From contig NZ_LSTV01000004.1 in the NCBI RefSeq assembly GCF_001644225.1, positions 169,723 to 233,722 on the forward strand: a DNA stretch of 64,000 bases, given 5' to 3'. A program made the translations under genes and the position numbers. The notes beneath the pieces are model-generated. The model was not told the origin of the DNA and did no database searches. It was given only the letters and a program-made list of their open reading frames with translations. This DNA is from Microbacterium oleivorans. GTDB taxonomy: Bacteria > Actinomycetota > Actinomycetes > Actinomycetales > Microbacteriaceae. Shown in pieces: positions 35,871-45,818 of the stretch; within the stretch, counting starts at the first letter, position 1; each line of letters begins with the position of its first letter.

Positions 35871-37082
35871 TCAGGCGAGGCCGCGGGGCGTGGCTGTGAG
35901 GAGCGCGGCGACGACGAGCACGAGGGCGATCAGGACCGCACCGGCCGAGAGCGCGGTGGCTCCCGTCGGGTGGGCGGCGCCGCCGACGAGGTCGCCGAGC
36001 CACGGACCGGCGGCGATGCCGACATTGAAGGTGACGACGGTGCCGGCGCTGGCGAGCGTCCGCGTGCGATCGGTCGCGATGCGCATCAGCATCGACTGCT
36101 GCAGCGGGAAGTAGGCGCCGATCGTGAGACCCCACACCGCGAGCGCGACGTACATGAGCGGGGTGTCGGCCGCCACACTCAGGATGCCGAAGGCCGCCGC
36201 CAGACCTGCGAGGGCGACCACGAGCGACGCCCGCGGCCACCGGTCGGCCAACGGGCCCGCCGCGACGACACCGAGGAGTCCGGCGGCGCCGTACCCGAAC
36301 AGCAGCACCGGGATCTGCGCGGCCGGAGCCCCCGCCGACACCTCGAGCAGCGGGCGCACATAAGTGAAGGTCCCGAACTGGGCGAGGGCGAACACGAGCG
36401 CGGCCGCCGCGAAGAGCACGATGGGGAGGAGCGAGGCATCCGCTCCGGTCGGACGCTCCGCCCTCGGCAGCGCCGGCTCGGGCGTCCGCCGCGGCAGCCG
36501 GATCGCGATCGCCGCGGCGAGGGCGAACGCGACGAACGCGAGCACGCCGAACGACCAGCGCCACGACAGCAGCTGCGCGATGAGCGCACCGGCCGGAAGG
36601 CCCGCGAGCGTCGCGACCGTGCCGCCCGCCGTCACCAGGGCGAGCCCGCGCCCCAAGTGGGACGGGGCCAGCAGCGACGTCGCGTAAACGATGACGATCG
36701 CCCAGAAGAGCCCGTGCGCGACACCCGCCGCGATGCGCGTCGCGACGGCGACCTCGTACGTCGGGGCGAGCGCGGTCGCGGCGTTCGCGACCGCGAAGGC
36801 GGCGAGGGCTCCCGCGGCGACGAGGCGCCTGTCGAACCGCGCGGTCAGGCGCGCGAGCGGGATGCTCGTGACGATCACCGTCAGCGCCCACACCGAGATG
36901 AGTAGACCCACGCCGAGCGGGTCGGTCTGCAGCCCCGCGACCATCTCGGGCAGCAGGCCGGCGGGGAGCGACTCCGCCGTCACGGTCACGAAGACGGCGA
37001 GGCTGAGCAGCAGCAGCGCTCCGAGCGGGAACCGCGGCGCACTGGTGGCCGTGGTGGGGACCGAAGCGGTGGACGTGCTCAT
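35871..37082 (-). CDS. MFS transporter, DHA1 family (AraJ/PbuE-like)
   Basis: 403 aa, 12 membrane helices. Signature segments are TVTAESLPAGLLPEMVAGL (helix 1, DHA1-type), RLTARFDRRLVAAGALAAF (motif A), and SRWRWSFGVLAF-like WRWSF at helix 5. Likely an exporter of drugs or metabolites. It is divergent from the MerR gene at 37139, with a MerR-type promoter and palindrome between them, so it is probably MerR-activated. Confidence 0.9.
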   Translation of the reverse strand: MSTSTASVPTTATSAPRFPLGALLLLSLAVFVTVTAESLPAGLLPEMVAGLQTDPLGVGLLISVWALTVIVTSIPLARLTARFDRRLVAAGALAAFAVANAATALAPTYEVAVATRIAAGVAHGLFWAIVIVYATSLLAPSHLGRGLALVTAGGTVATLAGLPAGALIAQLLSWRWSFGVLAFVAFALAAAIAIRLPRRTPEPALPRAERPTGADASLLPIVLFAAAALVFALAQFGTFTYVRPLLEVSAGAPAAQIPVLLFGYGAAGLLGVVAAGPLADRWPRASLVVALAGLAAAFGILSVAADTPLMYVALAVWGLTIGAYFPLQQSMLMRIATDRTRTLASAGTVVTFNVGIAAGPWLGDLVGGAAHPTGATALSAGAVLIALVLVVAALLTATPRGLA

Positions 37083-37088
37083 GCCTCG

Positions 37089-37120
37089 AGCGTAGAGTCT
37101 CACATCAATGTGAAGGTCAA
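37089..37120 (-). promoter_or_regulatory. MerR-type promoter and operator for the MFS exporter
   Basis: On the minus strand, TTGACC (37120-37115) is the -35 and TACGCT (37094-37089) the -10, with a 20-nt spacer. The spacer contains the perfect palindrome TCACATTGATGTGA (37113-37100). The over-long spacer filled by an inverted repeat is the hallmark of promoters activated by MerR proteins through DNA distortion. It serves the exporter gene at 37082, with the MerR gene starting at 37139 on the other strand. Confidence 0.75.
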
Positions 37121-37138
37121 GCGGCGATCGGGGACGGG

Positions 37139-37513
37139 ATGAGGATCGGCGAGGTCACGGCGCGCACCGGCATCCCGCAGCGGATGCTGCGCTACTACGA
37201 GGAGCAGGGACTGCTCGCCTCGGATCGCGCGGACAACGGCTACCGCGAGTACGACGACGACGCCGTCGAGCGCGCCCAGCGGGTGCGCGGTCTGATCCAG
37301 GCGGGACTGTCCACCCGCATGGTGAAGGTCGTCCTCGACCTCGAGGCGGACTGCCGGGCGACGCAGCCCCCGTCGTGCACCCGCGCCCTGGCCGAGGAGC
37401 TCGCCGCCGAGCTGCAGGCACTCGACGACCGCCTCGCCTGCCTCACCAAGAGCCGCGACGCCGTCGCGCTGTACCTCGGCCGGTCCGCGCACGCCGACCT
37501 GCTCGCGCACTAG
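37139..37513 (+). CDS. MerR-family transcriptional regulator
   Basis: 124 aa. The N-terminal winged helix is MRIGEVTARTGIPQRMLRYYEEQGLL with GYREYDDDAVERA, followed by the dimerisation coiled coil. The C-terminus contains Cys in LEADCRATQPPSCTRALAEEL and ACLTK, but no clear metal-site spacing. It is probably the activator of the divergent MFS exporter, as a short effector-binding (drug or oxidative) MerR. Confidence 0.9.
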   Translation: MRIGEVTARTGIPQRMLRYYEEQGLLASDRADNGYREYDDDAVERAQRVRGLIQAGLSTRMVKVVLDLEADCRATQPPSCTRALAEELAAELQALDDRLACLTKSRDAVALYLGRSAHADLLAH

Positions 37514-37575
37514 CACGCCCGATCCTTCGGGACAGCCCCATCGCGGCATCCGACGCCTCAGGGGAGGATGGGTCC

Positions 37576-37845
37576 ATGTCCTACGCCACCGAACGCCGCT
37601 CGAACCCGACCGCCTGGGCCGCCTTCTGGGTGGGGCTCCTCGGCCTCATCCTCATGCCGATCCCGGCCTTCATCGGGCTGATCCTCGGCGGCGGACTGTC
37701 GCTCATCGCGGCCGTGCTCGTCGTCATCGCTCTACTGAAGGGTCTCGCCCGGCGGGGGAAGGGCATCGCCCCCGTCGTCTTCGCGGGCATCTTCGTCCTG
37801 CTCACCTGGGGTGGGATCTCGCTCGGCGGCGGCATCTGGTGGTGA
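37576..37845 (+). CDS. small membrane protein, hypothetical
   Basis: 89 aa with three hydrophobic segments (AAFWVGLLGLILMPIPAFIG, LSLIAAVLVVIALLKG, IAPVVFAGIFVLLTWGG). The pattern is DUF4190-like. GAGGAT lies 6 nt before the ATG. Function unknown. Confidence 0.65.
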   Translation: MSYATERRSNPTAWAAFWVGLLGLILMPIPAFIGLILGGGLSLIAAVLVVIALLKGLARRGKGIAPVVFAGIFVLLTWGGISLGGGIWW

Positions 37846-37862
37846 CGCGCGCCTGAGCGCCC

Positions 37863-38996
37863 TCAGCGCCGCAGCGTCTCGCGCGCCACGGTGAACCGCT
37901 CGAGCGCGTCGAGGTCGACCTCGACGCCCAGCCCGGGACCGGTCGGTACCCGCACGTGCCCGTCCTCGAGCACGGCCGGCTCCGTCACGATGTCCTCCGT
38001 GTAGAACCGAGCGGATGCCGAGACGTCACCCGGCAGCGTGAACGCGGGGTGCGCGGCGAGCGCCGCGTTCGCGGCACGTCCGATGCCGGTTTCGAGCATT
38101 CCGCCGCACCACACCGGGATCCCCGCCGACTCGCAGAGGTCGGCGATGCGGAGCGCCTCGAGGTAGCCGCCGACGCGGCCCGCCTTGACGTTGATCACGG
38201 TCGTCGCGCCGAGTGCCAGCGCGTCGCGCGCGGCCTTCACCGAGGTGATCGACTCGTCGAGGCAGATCGGGGTCTTCAGCTGCTGGGCGAGGGCGGCGTG
38301 GTCGACGATGTCGTCCTCCTGCAGCGGCTGCTCGATGAGTAGCAGACCGAAGCGGTCGAGCTGCGCCAGGGTGTCGGCGTCGGCGAGGGTGTAGGCGGAG
38401 TTCGCGTCGACCTGCAGCGGGATCTCGGGGAACGCGGAACGCACGGCATCCGTCTCGGCGATGTCGCGACCGGGCTTGATCTTGATCTTGATGCGCACGT
38501 ACCCCTCGTCGAGGTAGCCGCGGACGGTCTCGACGAGCGCCGCCGGGTCGGATTGGATGCCGACGCTCACCCCCGACGGGATCGTCGCCGCCGTGGCGCC
38601 GAGGTACGACGCGAACGAGCGCCCCTCAGAGCGCAGCGCCGCGTCGAGGACGGCGAGCTCGAGACCTGCCTTCGCCATGCGGTGGCCGACGAACGGATCG
38701 AGCGTCGGGGCGACCTGCTCGGGCGCGAGCTCACCGCGGTGCAGCAGGGCCGGGCCGAGCCAGCGCGTCGCGACGTCCCACGCGCCCTGCGTGTACTCGC
38801 TCGAATAGACCGGCGCGCTCTGCGTGACGATCTCACCCCAGCCGTCGCCCGCGTCGGTCCGCGCGCGCACGACGATGACCTCGCGATCGGTCATCGTCCC
38901 GAACGACGTCGTGAACGGCGCGATGAGCGGGATGCGCAGGACCCGCAGCTCGAGTCGGTCGAGGCGGACGGATGCGGCGGGCTGGGCGAGCGGCAT
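37863..38996 (-). CDS. menC: o-succinylbenzoate synthase / N-succinylamino acid racemase (enolase superfamily)
   Basis: 377 aa. The MenC/NSAR subgroup residues are visible: KIKIKPGRD (KxK acid/base), DANSAYTL (metal Asp), LIEQPLQ (metal Glu), CLDESI (metal Asp) and NVKAGRVGG (second Lys). MenC of this type makes o-succinylbenzoate for menaquinone or racemises N-succinylamino acids. No other men gene is adjacent, while a GNAT enzyme begins upstream, favouring the racemase role. TAGCCT is 6 nt upstream of the ATG. Confidence 0.85.
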   Translation of the reverse strand: MPLAQPAASVRLDRLELRVLRIPLIAPFTTSFGTMTDREVIVVRARTDAGDGWGEIVTQSAPVYSSEYTQGAWDVATRWLGPALLHRGELAPEQVAPTLDPFVGHRMAKAGLELAVLDAALRSEGRSFASYLGATAATIPSGVSVGIQSDPAALVETVRGYLDEGYVRIKIKIKPGRDIAETDAVRSAFPEIPLQVDANSAYTLADADTLAQLDRFGLLLIEQPLQEDDIVDHAALAQQLKTPICLDESITSVKAARDALALGATTVINVKAGRVGGYLEALRIADLCESAGIPVWCGGMLETGIGRAANAALAAHPAFTLPGDVSASARFYTEDIVTEPAVLEDGHVRVPTGPGLGVEVDLDALERFTVARETLRR

Positions 38997-39019
38997 GGGC
39001 TCAGGCTACGCGCGCGGCG

Positions 39020-39715
39020 TCAGGGCCGGACGAAGAGGTAGCCCTCGCCGGTGCGGAACCCGCCCACGACGAGACCCGCGTCGAACTGCGCCCGGAACGC
39101 GGCGCGTACCTCGTGGCGCGCCCGGGTCGCGGCATCCGGATCCGTCCGACGGAGCGCCTCGACGTCGGTCGGGATCGCGACGGTGGCGACCACCTCGGCC
39201 GCGTCGGGCGTGGGCACCGGCGAGGCGAGGTGCCACGCGACGTGCAGCCGGTCGCTCTCGTCGCCGCTGTTGATCGCGTCGCCCATGTCGCCGTAGTGGT
39301 CGACGAGGTAGTCGGTGACCCGCGCGCCGAGGACCGCGAGGTTGAAGTACGCGTTGCGGGCGATGAGCGGGTCGAAGGTCCAGGTGATCGTGCCGACCTC
39401 GCGCGCGAACGCCCACTCGCGCTGGTGCGCCTTCAGCGCCCGCCCGATCCCGCGCGCCTGCGCATCGGGGAGCACACCCGTGACGTGGGAGTGCATGCTG
39501 CGGGATGCCGGGGGCCCGAAGAACGCCGCCGACGCCGCGATCATGCGGTCGCCGTCGTACACCCCGACGACGTAGTTGCCGGAGTGCTCGAGAGCCCGCA
39601 GCAGGTTGGGTGGCATCCCGCCGTCGGGCGAACCCCAGACCGCTTCGAACACGCCGCTCGCGGCGACCATCTCGTCGATCGTGTGCAGTTCGCGGATGTC
39701 GAGCCCGTCAGCCAT
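39020..39715 (-). CDS. GNAT-family acyltransferase associated with MenC/NSAR
   Basis: 231 aa, longer than typical GNATs. SHVTGVLPDAQARGIGRALKAHQREWAFARE is the acyl-CoA loop, with TWTFDPLIARNAYFNLAVLGA following. This is the family that sits beside N-succinylamino acid racemases and may succinylate amino acids. The gene is 23 nt upstream of menC on the same strand. The succinyl-donor assignment is inferred from that neighbour and from known NSAR pathways. Confidence 0.83.
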   Translation of the reverse strand: MADGLDIRELHTIDEMVAASGVFEAVWGSPDGGMPPNLLRALEHSGNYVVGVYDGDRMIAASAAFFGPPASRSMHSHVTGVLPDAQARGIGRALKAHQREWAFAREVGTITWTFDPLIARNAYFNLAVLGARVTDYLVDHYGDMGDAINSGDESDRLHVAWHLASPVPTPDAAEVVATVAIPTDVEALRRTDPDAATRARHEVRAAFRAQFDAGLVVGGFRTGEGYLFVRP

Positions 39716-39733
39716 GCCGCCACGCTACGCCGA

Positions 39734-40627
39734 TCAGCGGCGCCAGCGCTCCAGCGTGGGCCGCAGCCGGTCGACCGCGCCGCGGACGAACTGCGGGTGC
39801 TCCCGGTACCAGGCGAGGTGCGCGTCGCGGACCTCGGCGGGGTCGACGCGTCGCCCGTCGACCGTCCAGTCCGGGACCGCGTGGGCGTCGAGCCCCCACG
39901 CGTCGATCACCCAGTCCTCGCGCGGCGCGTGGACCGCGTTCAGGAGGGGTCGGCCCGGGTCGCGCGCGGCACCGTCGCGGCCGAGCGCACGCAGGATCCG
40001 GTCGCCGAGCGCGACGATCACCTCGTTGCCCGGATGGTTCACCGTGCGGACGAGGTCGAACCGGGGCTCGGCGAACAGATCCGACGCCGCGACGTCGAGG
40101 GTCTCCTCGCGCCGGCGGAGTTCGGCGAGCGAGGCGGCGGCCTCGGCGCGGACGCCGTCGGGGTCGAGCCGCTCCCGCACGGGCGCCCCGGCCGCCAGCG
40201 CGAGCGTGCGGACGTCGTGGTACGCGACGAGCGGCGGCGTCTCCTCGACGCCCGGCACGTGCAGCGCGGCCTGGAAGGGGTGCAGGCCGGTGAAGCGGAC
40301 GATCGGGAAGGTGACTGCCCGGCCCGACGGCGGGAGGGATGCCGCGAGCTGCCGCGTCCCCAGGGGAAGCCCGTGGTAGTCGTCCTTCACCGGCTGCGCG
40401 ATGAGCGCCGCGGCGCCCGCGACCACCTCGTGCAGGCGGCGGGTCGCGGCGGCATCCAGCAGGTACACGGGAGGGACGCGCACGAGCGGCAGCTCGTCGG
40501 AATCGAGGACGAGGCGCACCGATTCGGCCTGGCAGTTGCCGACGACGACCCCGTAGTCCGCGCGGGGCAGGTCGCCGAAGAAGCCGGCGTCGTGGTCCCG
40601 GGGGGCGGGGTGCGCATCGGTGATCAT
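39734..40627 (-). CDS. WcbI-family putative acetyltransferase (polysaccharide biosynthesis)
   Basis: 297 aa. The N-terminal GNCQAESVRLVL is the WcbI signature (SGNH-like Cys-Gln nucleophile region), followed by PVKDDYHGLPLGTRQLA and later VNHPGNEVIVALGDRIL. Members are thought to acetylate capsule or surface glycans. It is divergent from an acyl-CoA ligase; no sugar-synthesis cluster is seen. Confidence 0.75.
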   Translation of the reverse strand: MITDAHPAPRDHDAGFFGDLPRADYGVVVGNCQAESVRLVLDSDELPLVRVPPVYLLDAAATRRLHEVVAGAAALIAQPVKDDYHGLPLGTRQLAASLPPSGRAVTFPIVRFTGLHPFQAALHVPGVEETPPLVAYHDVRTLALAAGAPVRERLDPDGVRAEAAASLAELRRREETLDVAASDLFAEPRFDLVRTVNHPGNEVIVALGDRILRALGRDGAARDPGRPLLNAVHAPREDWVIDAWGLDAHAVPDWTVDGRRVDPAEVRDAHLAWYREHPQFVRGAVDRLRPTLERWRR

Positions 40628-40732
40628 CGCTCGAGCGTCGCAGGCCGCATCCGTCGCCGCGAACGCTTGCGCGCGTGCCCCTCGCGAGCAAGGGGCACGC
40701 GCGCGACACCCCCGCTGCCTAGGATCGTCGCC

Positions 40733-42448
40733 GTGCACCTGAACGAGACCCGCGCCTGGAACCGCTTCTACGCCGCCGGCACGCCGGTCGACATCGAACC
40801 CGTCACCGGCTCGCTCGTCGATCTGCTCGAGCAGCGCGTCGCCCAATACGGCGAGGGCGACGCGATCGCGTTCTTCGGCCGGACGGTGACCTACGACGAG
40901 CTCGGGGCGAGGGTCGCGCGCGTCGCCGAGGGCCTGCGGAAGCTCGGCGTCGGCGCCGGCGACCGCGTCGCACTGATCATGCCGAACGCGCCGCAGCACG
41001 TCATCGCTTTCTACGCGGTGCTGCGGCTCGGTGCCGTCGTCGTCGAGCACAACCCGCTCTACACGCGGGACGAACTCGAGGTGCAGTTCCACGACCACGG
41101 CGCGCGCACCGTCATCGCGTGGGACAAGGTGGCGCCGCTCGTGCAGTCGCTGCCGGCCGAGCTCGGCATCCGCGACGTCGTCTCGGTCGACGTGACCACC
41201 GCCATGCCGCTGACGACGCGGCTGCTGCTGCGCCTCCCCGTCGCGAAGGCCCGGGAGTCGCGCGACAAGCTCACGGGCGCCGCACCCGGGACGATCCCGT
41301 TCGGGCGGCTCGAGAACTCCGCCGCCCTGGCCGCGGACCACCCGCGGCCGAGCCGCGACGACCTCGCCTGCCTGCAGTACACCTCGGGGACCACCGGGGT
41401 CCCGAAGGGCGCCATGATCACCCACGGCAACCTGTGGGCCAACGCCCGCATGGGCGCCGCGTGGATGCCGGAGTTCCACCACGGCGAGGGCAGCATCTAC
41501 GGACTGCTGCCGATGTTCCATTCCTTCGGGCTGCTGCTGTCGGTCATCTACTCCGTCGAGACCGGGTCGCGCGCCGTCCTGTTCCCGACGTTCGACCCCA
41601 ACCTGGTGGTGGATGCCGCGAAGCGGTTCCCCCCAACGTTCATCCCCGCCGTCCCGCCGATGTTCGACCGGCTGGCCCGGGTCGCCCGCGACGGCGACCT
41701 CGACCTGAGCCGCGTCGTGTATTCGATCTCGGGTGCGATGACCCTCACGCCCGCCGTCGTCTCGCGCTGGGAGAAGCTCGCCGGCAGCATGCTCAACGAG
41801 GGCTACGGCCTCACCGAGACGAGTCCCATCGCCCTGGCCAACCCGTTCGACGACTCGCGCCGCATCGGGGCCATCGGCATCCCGTTCCCCTCCACCGACA
41901 TCAAGGTCGTCGACCCGGAGGAACCGACCCGCGAGGTGGCGCAGGGCGAGACCGGCGAACTGCTCATCCACGGGCCGCAGGTGTTCGCCGGTTACTGGAA
42001 CCGCCCCGAGGAGACGGCGGCGACATTGCTCGAGGGCGGTTGGGTGCGCACCGGCGATCTCGTACAGCAGGACGAGGACGGCTTCGTCACGGTCGTCGAC
42101 CGCAAGAAGGAGCTCATCATCACGGGCGGCTTCAACGTCGCCCCGTCGGAGGTCGAGCAGGTCGTGACCGGGACGCCGGGCGTCGCCGAGACGGCGGTCG
42201 TCGGCATCCCCCGCGGCGGTGGTGCCGAGGTCGTCACGGCGGTCGTCGTCCTCGAGGAGGGTGCGACGTTCGACGAGGCCGCCGCACGCGAGCTGGCTCG
42301 CGAGCGGCTCGCGGAGTACAAGCGGCCGACGACCTACGTCGTCTGGGACGAGCTGCCGAAATCCCTCATCGGCAAGGTGCTCCGCCGTCGTGTGCGCGAC
42401 ACCCTCGTCGCCGACCGGCACGCGACGCGCGCCGCTGACGCGGACTGA
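40733..42448 (+). CDS. long-chain-fatty-acid--CoA ligase (AMP-binding)
   Basis: 571 aa ANL-family enzyme. The P-loop is LQYTSGTTGVPKGAMITHG, the A5 motif is EGYGLTETSP, A7 is RTGDL, and the A10 lysine is PKSLIGKVLRR. It activates fatty acids to acyl-AMP and then acyl-CoA. The start is GTG at 40733, 7 nt after TAGGAT (40720-40725). Confidence 0.92.
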   Translation: MHLNETRAWNRFYAAGTPVDIEPVTGSLVDLLEQRVAQYGEGDAIAFFGRTVTYDELGARVARVAEGLRKLGVGAGDRVALIMPNAPQHVIAFYAVLRLGAVVVEHNPLYTRDELEVQFHDHGARTVIAWDKVAPLVQSLPAELGIRDVVSVDVTTAMPLTTRLLLRLPVAKARESRDKLTGAAPGTIPFGRLENSAALAADHPRPSRDDLACLQYTSGTTGVPKGAMITHGNLWANARMGAAWMPEFHHGEGSIYGLLPMFHSFGLLLSVIYSVETGSRAVLFPTFDPNLVVDAAKRFPPTFIPAVPPMFDRLARVARDGDLDLSRVVYSISGAMTLTPAVVSRWEKLAGSMLNEGYGLTETSPIALANPFDDSRRIGAIGIPFPSTDIKVVDPEEPTREVAQGETGELLIHGPQVFAGYWNRPEETAATLLEGGWVRTGDLVQQDEDGFVTVVDRKKELIITGGFNVAPSEVEQVVTGTPGVAETAVVGIPRGGGAEVVTAVVVLEEGATFDEAAARELARERLAEYKRPTTYVVWDELPKSLIGKVLRRRVRDTLVADRHATRAADAD

Positions 42449-42514
42449 TACACCCGCGCGCGGTGCGGCACAACCTGGGCGCCCCGTCCAGGACACGCGC
42501 CTAACCTGGGACGA

Positions 42515-43999
42515 ATGCGGAACGTACCTCCCGTCGACCTCCCGTCCTCCGACGACACCGCAGCGCGCGACACCCGATTCTTCGGCCAGCCGTTCGCGCT
42601 CGCGCACGTGTTCGGCGTCGAGATGTGGGAGCGCTTCAGTTTCTACGGCATGCAGGGCATCCTGCTCCTGTACCTGTACTTCTCCGTCACCGACGGCGGG
42701 CTCGGGGTCGACAAGACGGTCGCCGCGAGCATCGTCGGCGCGTACGGCGGCGCGGTGTACCTGTCGACCGTGCTCGGGGCGTGGATCGCCGACCGCATCC
42801 TCGGCGCCGAGCGCGTCCTGTTCCTCAGCGCGATCGTCATCATGGCGGGGCACATCGCCCTCGCGCTGCTCCCCGGCTTCGCGGGCGTGACCGTCGGCCT
42901 GATCCTCGTCGCCTTCGGATCGGGTGGGCTCAAGGCGACCGCCACGAGCGTCGTCGGCACCCTGTACGCCGCCGACGATCCGCGACGGGATGCCGGTTTC
43001 TCGCTGTTCTACCTCGGCATCAACCTCGGCGCGTTCGCCGGCCCCCTGCTGACCGGGCTGCTGCAGTCGACCCTCGGCTTCCACTGGGGCTTCGGGCTCG
43101 CCGCCCTCGGCATGGCGCTCGGCCTCACGCAGTACTCGTTCGGCCGCCGCAGCCTGCCCGCCGAAGCGCGGGTCGTCCCCAACCCGCTGCCGCGCGGGCG
43201 CTACCCGCTCTTCGCGGGGATCGGCGCGGCGGCCGTCGTGGTCATCGTGGTCCTGGTCCTGACCGGTGTCATCCGCGCCGACAACCTGGCGCTGATCGTG
43301 ATCGGGGCAGTGATCCTCGCGGCGATCGCGTACTTCGCCGTCATCCTGCTGAGCCGGCAGATCACGACGCAGGAGCGCAGCCGCGTGTGGGGCTTCCTGC
43401 CTCTGTTCCTCACGTCTGTCGTCTTCTGGTCGCTCTACCAGCAGCAGTTCACGGTCGTGACGCTGTACTCGGCCGAGCGCCTGAACCGCGACCTGTTCGG
43501 CTGGGAGATGCCGATCCCGTGGGTGCAGTCGATCAACCCGGTGTTCATCATCCTGCTGGCGGGCGTGTTCACGGCCGTCTGGTCGAAGCTCGGCTCGCGT
43601 CAGCCCTCGACCCCGGTGAAGTTCGCGCTGGGTGTCGCCGTCATGGGTGTCGCGTTCCTGCTCTTCCTGCCGTTCGCCGGTGGCGGGGCGAACTCGACGC
43701 CGCTGCTGGCGATCGTCGGCATCCTGCTCGTCTTCACGATCGCGGAGCTGATGCTCTCGCCGGTCGGGCTGTCGGCGGCGACGAAGCTCGCGCCGGAGCG
43801 GTTCCAGACGCAGATGGTCGCGCTGTTCTTCCTCTCGGTGTCGCTCGGCACCGCGATCGCCGGTCAGCTCGCGACGCTGTACGACCCGACGAACGAGGTG
43901 CCGTACTTCGCGACGCTCGGCGGGATCTCGATCGCGATGGGCGTGCTGCTGCTGGTCTGCGTGAAGCCGGTGCTGTTGCTCATGAAGGGGGTGCGCTGA
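42515..43999 (+). CDS. POT/PTR2-family oligopeptide:H+ symporter
   Basis: 494 aa, 14 membrane helices. GVEMWERFSFYGMQGILLLYL is the E-x-x-E-R-F-x-Y-Y-like POT helix 1 motif (here ERFSFYG). GAYGGAVYLSTVLGAWIADR and SLFYLGINLGAFAGPLLTG are the PTR2 signatures. It takes up di- and tripeptides with protons. TAACCT (42502-42507) lies 7 nt before the ATG. Confidence 0.92.
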   Translation: MRNVPPVDLPSSDDTAARDTRFFGQPFALAHVFGVEMWERFSFYGMQGILLLYLYFSVTDGGLGVDKTVAASIVGAYGGAVYLSTVLGAWIADRILGAERVLFLSAIVIMAGHIALALLPGFAGVTVGLILVAFGSGGLKATATSVVGTLYAADDPRRDAGFSLFYLGINLGAFAGPLLTGLLQSTLGFHWGFGLAALGMALGLTQYSFGRRSLPAEARVVPNPLPRGRYPLFAGIGAAAVVVIVVLVLTGVIRADNLALIVIGAVILAAIAYFAVILLSRQITTQERSRVWGFLPLFLTSVVFWSLYQQQFTVVTLYSAERLNRDLFGWEMPIPWVQSINPVFIILLAGVFTAVWSKLGSRQPSTPVKFALGVAVMGVAFLLFLPFAGGGANSTPLLAIVGILLVFTIAELMLSPVGLSAATKLAPERFQTQMVALFFLSVSLGTAIAGQLATLYDPTNEVPYFATLGGISIAMGVLLLVCVKPVLLLMKGVR

Positions 44000-44055
44000 C
44001 GGATGCCGCGCGTCACGCGGTCGGCACCCGTCATCTCACAGGGCAGAATCGAGGG

Positions 44056-44934
<879 letters not shown>

Positions 44935-44957
44935 CGCGGGGGCGCGGGGTTCCGGCG

Positions 44958-45737
44958 TCACAGCATCCCGGTCAGCACCCCGCCGTCGGCGCGGAGCGCG
45001 GCGCCGTTGATCGCCGACGCACGCGGACTCGCCAGGAACGCGACGAGCGCCGCGATCTCCTCGGGTCGGATGAAGCGCTGCAGCAGCGTCGTCGTGTTCC
45101 GACCGATGACGGATGCCGCGACGGCGTCGGCCGGCACACCCTGCGCCGCCGCGATCGATTCGATCACGGTCGCGACGCCGTCCGAGAAGGTCGGCCCGCC
45201 GAGCACGGTGTTGACGGTGACCTGCGTGCCGCGCGTGAGTTTCGCGAGGCCGTTTCCGAGTGCGATCGTCGCCGCCTTCGAGACGCCGTACGGGATCATG
45301 TCGGCCGGGACGTTCACGCCCGACTCGCTCGCGATGAAGAGGATGCGGCCCCACCCGCGCTCGAGCATGCCCGGCAGCACGCGGCGCGAGAGGCGAACGC
45401 CGGCAGTCAGGTTCACGTCCAGGTAACGCTGCCACTCCGCATCGTCGGCGTCGGCGAACTCGTTCAGCCCGAACGCGCCGGCGTTGTTGACGAGGATGTC
45501 GACCTCGGGAAGGCCCTAGAGCGCAGTCGGGTCGGCGACGTCCCCGGGCGCGACGCCGACGTCCGCTCCGGGGACGAGCGCGCGGAGCCGCTCGGCCGCC
45601 GCGTGCGTGCGTGCGGCATCCCTCCCGTTGAGGATGACGGCGGCGCCTTCTGAGGCGAGGGCCTCGGCGATCGCGAAGCCGATGCCTTGCGTCGAACCGG
45701 TGATGAGAGCGCGCGTGTCACGCAGCTGGAAGTCCAT
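44958..45737 (-). pseudogene. SDR-family oxidoreductase interrupted by an in-frame amber codon
   Basis: The frame 45737-44958 reads as one SDR of 259 residues. LITGSTQGIGFAIAEAL (cofactor) precedes the break, and VDILVNNAG, IASESGVNVPADMIPYGVSKAA (Ser, Tyr-Lys) follow it. A single TAG (plus-strand CTA at 45516-45518) falls between PTAL and GLPEV, exactly where homologs have an ordinary residue, and the reading frame continues without shift. CAG to TAG is the simplest cause. It may be a recent nonsense mutation, a sequencing error, or suppressed readthrough. It is divergent from a MarR gene across twin operators. Confidence 0.85.
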
Positions 45738-45749
45738 CGATGATGCCTT

Positions 45750-45801
45750 TCACTTGACTGAGCAAGTGACGGTAGCCCGGATCACTTGACTGAGCAAGTC
45801 A
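45750..45801. promoter_or_regulatory. twin MarR operators
   Basis: TCACTTGACTGAGCAAGTGA (45750-45769) and a copy differing only in the next-to-last base (45782-45801) lie between the divergent SDR pseudogene and the MarR gene. Each is a 7-bp inverted repeat (TCACTTG/CAAGTGA) around a 6-nt core, and they are 32 nt apart, about three helical turns. The proximal copy adjoins the TAGGCT -10 of the MarR gene (45807-45812), implying autorepression. Confidence 0.8.
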
Positions 45802-45818
45802 TGACATAGGCTCGGAAG

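Noticed and set aside
35776..36891. Long minus-strand open frame overlapping the MFS gene and the palindrome
   Set aside because: Arg/Ala/Gly-rich shadow of the real MFS gene in another frame. The C-terminal similarity to the plus-strand frame ending at 35861 only reflects the palindrome.
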